Shown: piece by piece, positions 25,833-38,265 of the stretch
Numbering within the stretch: position 1 is the first letter of the stretch
Layout: each line of letters starts with the position of its first letter
Assembly (NCBI RefSeq): GCF_002443255.2
Contig: NW_019211456.1
Location: forward strand, 30,501,341 to 30,565,340
Length of the DNA: 64,000 nucleotides
Source: Varroa destructor
Lineage: Eukaryota; Arthropoda; Arachnida; Mesostigmata; Varroidae
Reading direction: 5' to 3'
Notes under the pieces: model-generated
Database searches by the model: none
Seen by the model: only the letters and a program-made list of their open reading frames with translations
What the model was told of the DNA's origin: nothing
Made by a program: the position numbers and the translations under genes

Positions 25833-25852
25833 AAAAAAAAAAAAAAAAAAAA
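25833..25852. repeat. Poly(A) run
   Basis: Twenty consecutive A on the plus strand. No coding or retroposon remnant recognised upstream and I saw no target-site duplication. Confidence 0.95.
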
Positions 25853-27350
25853 GCACGGAAAGTGTAATGCTACACAGTTAGTTAGTTTGTTTTTGAGTTT
25901 GCGTTATTACAGAACTGTGCACGATAGTATTGCTTATGCTTGCGATGGGAACGAACTCACGCACCTGTCAAGCCGGGCAATAATAACAACAAAACAATAG
26001 AGAGCGGCTTCAGAGCGCTTACTGGTGCGCCAAATGGGTGCGATATGAGGACCAGCCTAGTCAGAAGGATATCATACCCACGCAGATGGTATTTTGGTAA
26101 TTCGGTGGTAATCATGCTGCGAACGAGGCAACACAAGTAAGTACACTTTCATTCAAAAGCCTCCTCAACAAGGCAGCAACGAGCGCCTTACAAATGGAGA
26201 TTCCACGAGAGGGTTCGGAACGTCAATTCCAGTTTACTTCATTGAGTTTCTGAACATTGAAATTTCGAAAAGATCTATGGCAGAGTCAATTGGAAAAAAT
26301 AGTTTTTGCTCGATCTAGTGAACTGTGGTGAAAAGCAGCTGCGTTAAAAGTGCTTTCTACAAAGAAAAAGATAAGAAAAGCTGCTTGCGCGTCGTCGGTA
26401 GCGCGGATGTAAAAAAAACTACTGATGAATGATCGCGGTAATTATATTTCACATAGCAATTATGTACATATATTGGTACATCGTTTTTTAGTGTTATTAT
26501 CAATTTGCCTTTGCTTACGCCCTATACTAAATCAAGGATTTATCTATATGATGATGAGTATACCGTACTAGTATCGTGATCTCCAGACCCTATGGTTTGA
26601 TACGTATATATAAGTGAGCGATCGATTGATGAACAGGTCTAAGATCATCCACAATATAACTTTACTTGCCTTCGTATCTATTAGACGGAGTTAGATTCTT
26701 CCAATGACTCGACAGAAACAGTGTTATCAGCACTAGCAACAATTGACAAGTGAACTTCAAAAAAAAATTACAAATAAAAAAGTGTGTACATAGGAACGTT
26801 TTCGCTCAAGCGTGCTAGTAGGACAGAGAACTACAGAGCATAGATATCGTTGCTATAAAGCAGTAGTTACAGCTATTGTACAATCGTACACGAACGGGAG
26901 TATCCTGGCGAGTACTATTAGGATCGATCGGCTTTTTGGCCTTTTTGCTAACACCTTTTTCACCATGACAATCTTTGGTATCGCTTGTCAACGCCACTGT
27001 CGCATTAATTAGAATTATCTGCTCCTTCAGCGAGAGCAGCAACGTTTACGCTGGCGGAGGTAACAGTCACAACAAAGGCATCATGCGTGCCCAAATATCA
27101 ATTATGCGTTCTCTGTCTATTTCCATACGCCCTTATGACTTCAACACTCACCGTAGTTGTTTTCTGTCTGCTGATATATTGCAGCCGCTATCTCTGCCGC
27201 TGGCCTGTTTTCACGTCTATATTATCTCCGTTTTCTGTTTCGAGTCCAAGCAGAGAGAGAGCGCACTAGTGAGGATCCGTGGCGGCTGATGGCTGACTAA
27301 ATAAGTCGATGAAAAAATGAAGTAGATGAGTAAATCTAGCCAAGCGTCAG

Positions 27351-27385
27351 CGGCGGCGGCGGCGGCGGCGGCGGCGCCGCCGCCG
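27351..27385. repeat. CGG repeat running into its own complement (hairpin)
   Basis: CGG units from 27351 turn into GCC/CCG units near 27376, so the strand can fold back on itself. It lies in a locally GC-rich patch (about 27,340-27,960). Such CGG tracts are often found in 5' UTRs or near promoters. Confidence 0.85.
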
Positions 27386-28577
27386 TAAGCAGCTCAAGCA
27401 GTCGCATCATCGAACGAACTCGTCATGTGTCACTACGAACTTCGCTGTGACAAATTATCGCCGTTCGTATATATCTATTATATGATGGTTACATTAATAT
27501 GTAGTCATAGTAGTGGCAAGCACCGATTCTGCTACTGCTTTTGACGTACCGAGAGAAAAGTAGAGGCAGCAAGCAAATACGAAACGAAAAAAGAGTGAAG
27601 TGTACAGTTTCAGAGCAAAGTAATATGGGTTTTGGATGGTTGGTGGTCAGCCCGCGTTATGGTCCTTGTGAAAAGTCTATGGATGACAGGAAATGGCCAA
27701 GCGGGTCGGCCACGAGAGATGACGCTAACAAAAATCCTACGCGTTGCTACACACATCTTCCCTAGCGATATCTTGTTCGGCGAAGGATAGCAGGATACGA
27801 CCGCTTTTCTGACTCCTTCTGGCTCGATTTCTGATGATGAGGATCGGGTTCGAACGGCTACCGGTGCTCGGCTCCGCCGGTCGTTCGATTGCCGCCATTA
27901 AAAGACGACGAAGGCCCAATAAGACGGCGGTGGCGACAACGATGCTGGTGACAGCTGATGACAGAAACTACCAAATCAGCAAAATCAATAGCAACGGCAA
28001 CTCACAGTAATAAAGTGCTTGCACAGCTCATCTGTTCTATTAAGAGTTGGCTGGTATAGAAGATCGGAGCTGGCGTGCGGTGTTTACACCGAGAACGTTC
28101 GAACAATGCACCTTATGAATAGCGTCATCCACATTACTAGTGCAGATACGTGATCCTTGTACTGGTCCTTTTTTTTGAGTCGATAAAATATGTCAATCCA
28201 ATAGCAATGTGCGAAAATATAGTAAGTGAAAACTGATAGGATAACATTGGGAAATCGGTTGGCGGCTACCGTACGCCCGTAAATGCCGTGCTTTTTAGTT
28301 CGCCGGTATCGTCTAACACAATAAAGTCTTTAAAGCTTTTTACTATCGCTTTGAACCAGTATTCGTCCGCAGCATCGAGCAGCGGATCAAGAGCCGCTTT
28401 CCACTAATATTGCCCCTTAATAAGAGAAGTACTTGTCATCTGTTATTGGCCGATGATTATTGTCGAACCGCGGGTGAAAGAAATCGTATACTAACTATTT
28501 CCTACTGTAATACGGAGAACAAAGCGACTCTAAGTAACAAAATAGCTAGCAATATCCCACTCGAATAAAAGTCAACG

Positions 28578-28594
28578 AAAAAAAAAAAAAAAAA
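28578..28594. repeat. Poly(A) run
   Basis: 17 consecutive A on the plus strand. Confidence 0.9.
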
Positions 28595-28981
28595 CCAATG
28601 TGACACCATAAATATCCGAACGTTGTTTTCCGATCTAGCGTGTCAACTATCATTAATAAAGCGAACATTACAATATTTAGAAAAGGAGGCGTTTTGCTGA
28701 AACAGCAATGACGGAATAAAGGGGTGTGGCAATTTCGAAAAATCCCTATAGCGGTCGGTTAGACGTAAAACATGGACGGTATTTTCGGAATAACTGTTAT
28801 AACTTGTATATCGTTTCTCGGTCATTGAACACGCGACACAGAGATTAGCAGCGAAAAGGAACAAAGACGTTATTTGAGTATAGCAACTTTGGACCCTAAC
28901 TAATATTCGGATGCTTTTACCTGTACGCTCAGCCTGTGCAATTTTTTTTTTTACTCTGCGTTCAGGTAAACACTACCAATT

Positions 28982-28997
28982 AGCAGCAGCTGCTGCT
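28982..28997. repeat. 16-bp perfect palindrome centred on an E-box
   Basis: AGCAGCAGCTGCTGCT equals its own reverse complement, with CAGCTG at its centre. Could be a bHLH site or simply a CAG/CTG repeat. Confidence 0.8.
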
Positions 28998-31570
28998 CCT
29001 GCTGTTAACGGGTCAATGTTTGCCTAAATAGTTAATGTAGTTGTGAAGGTGCTTGCTAGACAGTGAGGCGTGAACGATTTTAATGATTTTGTTACCACCC
29101 GGTGGGTAGTAGTTATCCTAATTATTGATTTTTAGTTTTGCTCTAAAAATTATGCACAACTCGTTATATAATCGTTTTGTAATAATGTTTTGTTAAACAG
29201 AACGAGAACGTACGCGATTATCACACGTATCAAGCACGACGACCGTTCTATCAATCGCGCAGCGTTTGACAATGTTATTCTGCGCGCGAATAGCGTATAG
29301 TCTTCGAGTTTTCTAAATTCATGACCGAAGAGTGTTTTTATTAAGCGCTTTGGCTAATTAGTGAGCCATTAGCGAACGTGGATTACAGGACAACGTATTT
29401 TTAGAAAAGCACATCGTGGACCGATGAACAAAGCGATGTCCAGCTTAAACAACTATCTCGAACCATCTAAAAACGGTTCCTTATATTAAATATGCTTTTT
29501 TTTTGGAATTCTATTTATTCTTATATTTATCTATTTATTCCATCATTCTGCCGCAAAAATAATTGCCTTCAAATCAATCCGATATGGTGGAGCAGGCCAT
29601 TTTTCGGCCAACTGATCGATCTTCAGTAGAATCGTTTAAGAAACACAAATGGCGGAATAAATGATGAACGAATTTAGTGGCGCTGGAACAGGCGGGCTAT
29701 TTGAATCGCAGGCAGATGTTAATGCATTGTGGACTGAAAAATTTCTTTTCGCCTCATAGCTCAATACATCAGAGGCGTGGAGGCAAAAAATCGACGGTGA
29801 TAACAGGAGAATTTTAAACAGATGTCATGTGGCCCTGCCGTAGAATGTTTGGCTTCAAGCCTTTGACGTGGACGCTTGAAAAAGGAAAGGTATATTTAAC
29901 GCTAGTTATGAACATTTCAAATTATATAATGATCATTGCAAAACACTGTCATATCTCTACTGAACTCTTTGTTGGAAAGCTTCCCTAAAACCTTACTTTT
30001 TCATTAATCCTCCCTAATATATAATAATAAAGATGAAATCGTACGCATATTTTCGTTTAAGCATACAAAATAACGCAAATATAACGTAAATATACATATA
30101 AAATAACGTGTTCTACACTTTATCTATTATTAGTTTGCCGTTGGATTTACGTCTTTTTCATAAGGTGCTTCGGCTCAATAAGAAACCCTTGTTAGAAGAA
30201 AGTTAAAAACATGTACCTGTTAAGGCTCTAGACGACAATTTCACATTCAAATATTTCTTGACATGTAGGACATCAAACCGAGCAGTTCTTTAACATGCGG
30301 AATTGCGTAGTGACTCGCTTGACAAAGATCATACGTTCAGTTTCGTTGATTTTTCATATGACTCGACCATAAGCTATAACCCTCTTGACAGCCACGCACT
30401 GAGCTCATTAGTGACGACGACTCAACCAATGTAGGCGCCTACACGGAGCGTCGTTCTTTAAGTGGGCGCATTTTTACTCTGTCTAACGTCTTTGCCCATA
30501 GGTCGTCTTGCTCTGTCGAAGCTGCTGGTTTCAACAGGTAATAATAAAAATTCATAATCGTAATAGATGAAACATCGTACGTTCTCTAGAATTGTAGTTT
30601 TAGTATTTGTCGTTGTCAAGCCACGAAACGTTTGTTAGCAGTCCCACTGATGTAGCTCATAATAATGGCCAACATGACAAATTAGCCCAGAGTGAACAAG
30701 TCAAACGGAGCAAACCATGTGATTTTTTACGCGTATTAACATATCTAATTGTAAATAAGGCGAACGTTCAAAACATCGCTTCCAACAACGAATCATCACA
30801 GACTACGTCGGCCAATAGCAGGAATGGCAAAAGCAATGTATTTCGAGACGCTGATGGGTAGTTATACCATCGGACGCTCGATGAATGCTGGCCGCTCCAC
30901 GAATTGCTGGTATTTGTATCGAACTCTGACGAAAATTTCATACAAGAAAGAACCGGCAAGCGATATTTGTCCTGCTCGAATAAATAGATGATTCGTACTC
31001 GACATTGCTATGGAACGGAGTGTCCTGAACACTTTTTCGAATGGGACACATACGTGAGGATCTATGCAACGACAAAATGCTCGTAAGGTCCAGGACGTAA
31101 AAGAGCTAGTCTCTAAATGAAAGGAGCAGATGCTTAAATTCGGATGGTGGCATTGTGTTTGCTGTTTTATGGCACAAGCGGATTTGTCGGAAGGGGACAA
31201 GTGCCATTTTTGTTAATTACGTGTGGACTAAGAAAGGGCTTCGTTTTGCGATTTCGAAGCTCCGAACGCTATGATGTATAAAAATACATTTTGCACAATT
31301 TACACTTTGTGTTTTACTGTAGGGACGAAATCCAACATAGTATACAAGGTTATAAATACATTGTCCGCCTGCTCGTCAGTAAAGGTTACATTTAAGCTGC
31401 GTCACATCGCGCCATAAACCGAACAAACGTCTCAGCCGCACTTCGAAAAGCCACTATTTCTCTGGATAGCTTATTTACCACCTCATTTATAAATTAAGCT
31501 GCTAATAAGCAGCGACAGTGACTGAGATGTGATACGAATGTTCCATTCTTTTAGAGTAAATATTTTTATT

Positions 31571-32296
31571 CTAACTATTCCTTAACGTTACTTCGTTTGA
31601 CATCTCATTTTCAATTTTGGACATAGCTCTACTTTCTACCATACTTAGAGCTGAATAACAAACTCCTCCTAAGGAATCACAATGACGCAATGAAAAGATG
31701 ATAGTGACATCGGCGGAAAAAGCAGGGCCGAGGACGGGTAGCCCGCCATAGAGCGGGACTGAACGTTCGTCAATAGGAATGTAACAACGGTCTTTCTCTG
31801 GACGGCTCCTGTTCGGCAAAACCTCACCAAGAATGCAGCATAGATCTATAGGCACATAGTGTCCCTGTTGTCTAGGGTGATGTCCTATTGGCTGCCGGAA
31901 CACATTGACCAGCATCAGTTGGCCGAAATCGTAAACTTTGTTGTCACCGATGGACTGAGCTTTGTAGCAACCCATCAAACAAGCAGCATGTGGTATGTAC
32001 AAAGCCAATGCAGAGATTCAGTGGGCGAGAGGCCACTGGGAGAATCTAACGACAGTGGGAAGTACTTGATCGCCAGCGTCGGTTATACGGTGGCAGAAGT
32101 TGAGATGTTTGCCGTTCGAGCCTGATGTCGACGCGACAACAGGGAACAGCTGTATGTCGATACGTGTATTGTATGTAATCCTCTTAAGTGCCTGCTGCTG
32201 TTTCTGGAGTAGCTGTAGATAAGCGACAAAAAAATCGGCACCCAAATCCAACGATACTCGATCACTTCGTGGTCCTTTGTTCGTCTGCATGGCCAT
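31571..32296 (-). pseudogene. 242-codon frame with a single internal stop (possible pseudogene)
   Basis: From ATG 32296 (context AACATGG, A at -3) the minus-strand frame is open to 31571 except for one TGA at 32018-32020. First part contains DLGADFFVAYLQLLQKQQQA, second part GHYVPIDLCCILGEVLPNRS and VPLYGGLPVLGPAFSADVT. I do not recognise a family. The opposite strand is also open in the same codon register (31859-32125), which goes with higher GC. Could be a decayed gene, a retrocopy, a base-call error in a real exon, or chance. Confidence 0.25.
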
Positions 32297-34276
32297 GTTC
32301 TTGAATTATTCTCTTATGTGTCCATGCCTAATCAAGTGTAATCTAATAACGATAAAACACAAAATAACTTTTGCTTTACAAGCTTTTACTTTCCCTCGTA
32401 AGCTTGTTTTACTAGATGTCTATGTAACGAGATGCTGGATGAAGTTCTGTAGTCTTACTTCTTTCAGGTTTCGATAATACATATTAAGTATATATTGGAA
32501 CCCAGTTTGACCTGAAGGCGAAAACATTTCTAAAGGCTGAAAATGAATATTAGGACTACATGGTTTTTACATTGCTTCGCTGACTAATAGATAATGAATG
32601 TATGACGCAAACATCTGTAATTATCAATATCTTTCAAATTTAATAGCCTATAATGGTTGACTGACTGATAAAAAGTATGAATTAGGCAGTAAAGGAAGTG
32701 AACTTCTAAAAAGCTCAGTTCTGGCGCTTTGCAGCGACTCGTTTTGCACGTGCACAGATGTATCGACTAGAAAAATCAAACCATGATCTTAGTCGGTACT
32801 GAAATGCGTATGGTAATTTGATGGGCTGCCCAGGAGGCAAGATTGCTGCAAAAAGGCAGTGTGAAACAGCTGTCTGTTCCTTATTTTCTGCCCAGCTGCT
32901 CAGCTCACTTTATGCCCAGCAGACCCTCCTGGACCTTAACCGCATTTATAATTCTCGCGGCGAATCTACCGTACGTAGTGGATCCGTGCATAAGTAGCTG
33001 TAAACAATCGAATATAGGCAGTTGGCGGTTTTACGAAGATCTGCGTCTATGATTATAACGTGCAAATACGTCACTAGGAAGGAATTTAAGTGTTACGACC
33101 GCGACGTTCGATGTACAAAAGATTTTCCGTAGCGTTTAGTGAGTGTCCAGAAGTGCGCTGACTATAGTCAAACATAATTCGGCGTGTGTTTTTCTAAAAT
33201 GAACTATTTTCTGTTAATCTCATCGTTGTTCCCTTGAAAACAATCGATAGATTTAGTTCTACAAAAGAAAGCCGTTTGTATGATAGCCCTCTTAAGGTTT
33301 CTTCTCTTGGGACCCCGTCTAACGCACTGCTCGCAAGTAATGGCCATTTTATGGCACAGACCGATTGTAAAACCCATTCACCCCTTTCTACTTGCACCTA
33401 TTTTCCGAACGTCGTGCATAAGCGCACGTGTTAAAGGGATATAAACGGCCAATAGCTTGGTGGTAAAGCAGACACAGAATACGATATACGTTCGTATGGA
33501 TACCTGCAAGTGCAAGTCAGCGACGATTCAACGGTTCATTGGAAGAACTGTTTTCTCTATCCGTTTGATCCTTTTTTACTTTTAAAATGCACATTATGTA
33601 GCTGACGACCGCTTCTACAAACCTTGCCTTAATCAATAATTTCCTTGTGAGAACGTTATCCATTTGTCCCTCTATTCAAGCAGTGTCTCGCATCGCCGTC
33701 GCTGAAGCTTTTCGATAATGGCGTCTCAGTTCCCGTTACCACTTCGACTGGTCATTGGGTGTAAGCGATCCACACATCATCAATGTGACGAGATCCGATG
33801 GAGCAGTAAAGGGCAACGAAGATGGATCCACTCATCTACTACATATACTCATAGACCCCAGACACCGTATCTAACTGTATGACAGTCATCTGACCGGCCA
33901 ATAAACGGCGAACGATGGGAAATCCGCAGGAGCTGTAGCATCGCCATCGGCCTGTGACTAATCTAACTTCGGTGAAAGAAAAGTTAGTGGTGGAAAAATT
34001 GCAAGCCACCGAATTCTTGGTTGTACGACGAACGAACGTGGCGAAGGGTCCGAGAAAAGTGCAAATCGGATCAGGCATTACCTCGGTAGAGCAGAGAGTC
34101 ACTGCAACAGGCTGTTGCTGCACGTCTACCAACAACAACTGCGTACGCTCCGCCACGCGAGATGTAACCCTCAGAGCGGCTTTTCTCCGAGAATCATGGA
34201 AACAGGGAGAAGCGAAGGAGAATCAACCGCTATATATCCAACAGAATACTTATTAGCTACTGTCTTATGGGTGCGA

Positions 34277-34293
34277 GTGACGCTCAGCGTCAC
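34277..34293. repeat. Perfect palindrome, 8-bp arms and 1-nt centre
   Basis: GTGACGCT C AGCGTCAC. TGACG half-sites resemble those of bZIP (CREB/ATF-like) factors. No gene is attached to it. Confidence 0.8.
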
Positions 34294-34875
34294 ATCGATG
34301 TAGCCGATCAATTCAGGGTCGGCGTCATTGTCGCTGGTCTGTCTGTGACTGAGGTAGAGGTGCTTCCCTGTCAAGGGCAGCTTAACCACGAGAGGGCCCC
34401 GTAAACGGGTCCTTGACGAGTAGATCGCGTGAAATTGAACACGAACCAATCTTTTACGAGAGGTCGGAACAAGAGCAAAACGGTGACCAAATAACAATCA
34501 GCCTCCTCTATCGCCATTTGTCCCTGTTCGATACGCGTGCATCTGCGCACACGGACGAATGTTCATTCATTTGTCAGAGGTTGGTTGTGTCTGTTTCGCT
34601 AGTTCTTTCGTATCGATATTAAGCGCAAACGTCAGAACAATCGTTTCGTTGCACAGCGGTGCGCGATCAACAGGTCGCATGAGACAAATTGCAGATGGCT
34701 GACTCGTATGCAGTGGTGACGCAATACTCGGAACTGCGCATAGGTTAAATGCGTTACAAAACGAATACAGAAAAGCGAAACAAAAATGTCGCATTTAAAA
34801 AAAAAAAGTTGTTATTGTGCCTGTTTGTATTTGAGATAGGAGAATGGGGTAGCGCCACATCTGTCAAAGAAGACC

Positions 34876-35211
34876 ATGTCAATGAGAGATTTTTGGGCGG
34901 ACCTCCATTATTATTTCGAGAGAATTGGCATCATGCCTGTTATGTGTAACATTGCCATGAAGATAACAGATACATGTACAATACCTATTCCAACGAGTGC
35001 GCAGCTTAACAGGTTAATCCGCTACACCTTTCCGGCTTTCAAGAAATATTACGATGTGCGACGGACGATTATGGTAAAAAAAATGTGGCAGTTGAGATCA
35101 AATGTTTCGATGAAGTTATTCAATCATATAGGTAGGGCTAAGGAATGCCTAATCTATAAATGGCTTGAAAAGGATAAATATAATACACATCAAAGACCCT
35201 ATTTCCGCTAA
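34876..35211 (+). CDS. Unrecognised 111-codon ORF with good start context
   Basis: Begins ACCATGTCAATG (A at -3), MSMRDFWADLHYYFERIG, ends with a Lys/Arg-rich tail. It overlaps by 47 nt, in another frame, an open frame at 35165-35443 that has a hydrophobic stretch (KVYAVLVLAVGVVIWMAKL) but no ATG near its start. No homology recognised; ORFs of this length are expected by chance in this window. Confidence 0.15.
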   Translation: MSMRDFWADLHYYFERIGIMPVMCNIAMKITDTCTIPIPTSAQLNRLIRYTFPAFKKYYDVRRTIMVKKMWQLRSNVSMKLFNHIGRAKECLIYKWLEKDKYNTHQRPYFR

Positions 35212-38200
35212 AGTAGATCCTGTTGAGTCTGCTAAGATTCATCAGCATGGCAGTCTGTTTATATATATCTTTGGAGTACGCCTTTTAGCAAACGGTGTTC
35301 TTGTATTTATGCCGCGGGAGCTAAAAGTGTATGCAGTGCTTGTTCTTGCCGTCGGTGTGGTGATTTGGATGGCTAAACTTCCGATCAGGAGTTTCCGGTT
35401 TAGGCTTCACTGTATCTACGATACTACTGATGTGATTATATGAAGAAACAAATATTTGCATCAAAACTTTAGCACTTTTAAAAAGCCTACCTGTTTTCAA
35501 GATAATAAATGAATAAAATGGAGGAGCCAAAATCAGTTCTAAATAGTACCACTGAGCTTTCTTATGTTGTTATATATGCACAACTGTGTTTCGTCTGTCA
35601 GTGAATTGTTGAAAAGTTGTCACCTTCTGTGGGGTTTGCTGTGATGAACTTTACTTGACACTTATTCGGTCGGAGGCAACAGCTCGCAGTTAATCGAGCA
35701 AAACACAGAAAGAGGTTCACTGAGGCTACATTCGCCATGACGCTTACTTTCGATCAAAAATCGCTGCTTCTAGAACAAGATAGCATTCCGTTGGCTCCGT
35801 TGATGGTGGTGAGATATCCCTTTGATCAGATCGAATCTATTTTTTTTTTTTTATTTACGTGCAGGATTGGCATTCAGCAGAAAGCCAGGAGGATCCTCGG
35901 AGCCCGGGTAGAGGGCAGAACAATCTGCGTATCCTTGCCAACTGAGAACAAGTGTGGAAAATCGTCTTCGACCCGTATAGCACATAAGTTATGTAGAGAA
36001 AAAATAGTCGTGTCACTCTAACCAGATCTTATCGATAAATATCAGTTTAATGCAGAGCAATCCTATGACAGATACGACGATATTTAACTATGGTATTATC
36101 TATGAAGAGGACCACCACGGAATTCCTTTTTTAATTTGCGTTCACTCTTTATTGCAGCATTCTCTAATTGTTACAGATAATTTTCGTCTATTTTCTGATA
36201 CAATAGCTGTTCGCTTAAGATAATTTTCAACTATCTCACATAGTGTGTAAGCACAGAGTACCCGCCTAAAGTCCGAGGTAAAGCCTGAAGCTCGCAAGCA
36301 TAGGGTGTTTCGTAGCAGAATAAGCGCAGGCCACATGCATTCACGCAGTTTCGATATTATATTCAACATTCTCCAACTTATTTATATAGGGCCACCTGTA
36401 TTTGTACCTTTTAGTAGGTCGATGTTTTGGCCCAATGTATCATTCGTAACCAGCTGAATGGACCTTGTCCGAGCCTTCTGTTCAAAATGCAGTCTGTAAC
36501 TAAGCGCTGATTTTGCGAATAGATTATTCTTCATGTTGTCTAGCACATTCAGCTGCCTTCGCAAATATAAGGGTAGATATATATACATATATATATATAT
36601 AAACGCCCTGTCCTAAAAAAGCGATAATAACAGGTTAACGTATATCGTCTGCCCATTATAGTTTGCATTATCTACCGCATCGGAATCTTGACTGTGTTTC
36701 GTCTTGCCCAAGCGCTCCTGGACCTTTCGAAACCGTTTTTTTTATGAGAAACTTCGAAGTGAACAAAGAACATCGAGATCCTTTGAAATAGTAGAACGTG
36801 AAGCTGTTAACAAAGTCGTCACCGTCATGTTGTTTCTATTGTCACATACACATAATAAATGGAAGAATGAAAAACACTACCATCGAGAAAAGTACAGCTC
36901 CGTTCGTTGAGCTTTCAGAACTTCATAGGATGTTTCTCGACGTATCAGCCATTCAGCGTACTAGACAGATATTAGCAATGGGAAAAACTGGCGTGAATCA
37001 AGCAAATAAAGCGACGAATAGCATTCAGTTGGTGTGCAACACTCTAATACAGGTAGAATTAAAAAAAAAGGAAAGCAAAAAATCTAGACTGTTCAGTGAC
37101 GTTTTTTTTTTACCTACCAAAAATAAATGGTAACCATTATCGTTTATTTAACGTCTATCGTAAGCGTGGCGAAGCAACATAACAGCCTATACCTGAAAGC
37201 TAATCACTTACAGAGCGTATTGACTTTACTTCCGGTTTACTTTTTTTGACGGTACTAGTATTAATTTCATGTAGGCTAATAAACAGTAGTTTATACAACG
37301 AAATCAAAAAAAAAACAAATCCGCTGAGCGCAAGTTCGTCAGTCGACGGTTGAAAGATTGTTTGTATTCGACGATATCGGATCGGGCAAATGGCAGTAGA
37401 ACAGCAGCGTCCGCTTTAATACGAAAACAACGGCAAAGACCAAATGTGAAGGATGAGGTCCGGTTTGATGCGTCGACGACAAAACAAAAAATAGAAAAGA
37501 GGCAACGGCTAATAAAGAAAATATAAATAAAATCGAAAGTGTTAGCCGAAATATGTTTTCACGATACGATACAACGGTCAAAGCTTTTTCGCATTGCGAT
37601 ACAAACGAGATTATTTTGATATCAGGAAAAAAACACGCTGTTTGGAATAGATGGTGACCTTATAAATTAATGTGGTCGTTGATATACAGTGCGAGCGATT
37701 CTGATTTGACGCTACCATCTTGTTATCTACGAAGCTACGCAAAGAGATAACGGAACGGGGAAATATAACTACGCGACTCGCGCAGAACATCTAGGGCGAA
37801 ACGACCAGATGTTGCTCTGTTAAAGCTTTTAATACACACTGCCGAAAAAAAATATGTTGTTACCATATCTGACATTATTTCTACTATGTTTATCCTCTAT
37901 TAAGAATATTTTCGATGCACTTCCAATTTCTTTTGTGTAATATCCAGCTAACACATGCGTTTTAGGTCTAATCGTTCCGAGTATGAACCCTGTACATTGT
38001 GACAGCTAGAAGAATATACAAAAATTTTAGAATAGAAAAGTTTAGTTGGCGACTTTTTCGAAATACTTCAGTTTTCTAGTCGAGATAAAAGCATTCGCTT
38101 TTGAAAACGATTAACTTACCAGCAAGAAGACAATTATTAATTGGCTTCATCTATAATATGCAGTGTCCAGCTGAAGTTAACTCAGTGCCTAGGATGAATG

Positions 38201-38227
38201 ACTGAACGACTCAGCCACGATCCGTCT

Positions 38228-38265
38228 CTATATACATACATATATATATATATATGTATATATAT
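38228..38265. repeat. AT-rich microsatellite
   Basis: Mostly alternating TA interrupted by ACATAC and GTA, largely self-complementary. Confidence 0.85.

Larger units (their letters stand above)
10775..27140. other. Gene-poor stretch; intron or intergenic
   Basis: No confident gene. Expected to be partly the 5' intron of the ABTB-like gene. Contains AT run 11679-11695, a more GC-rich patch at about 11,950-12,600, (AAT)n at 13157-13177, imperfect CTG/CTT run at 14185-14222, (TTG)n at 15688-15707, CA-rich stretch 20431-20452 and ACAT repeats 23050-23074, poly(A) 25833-25852. Open frames up to 145 codons occur but are about what chance gives in this length of DNA. Confidence 0.6.
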
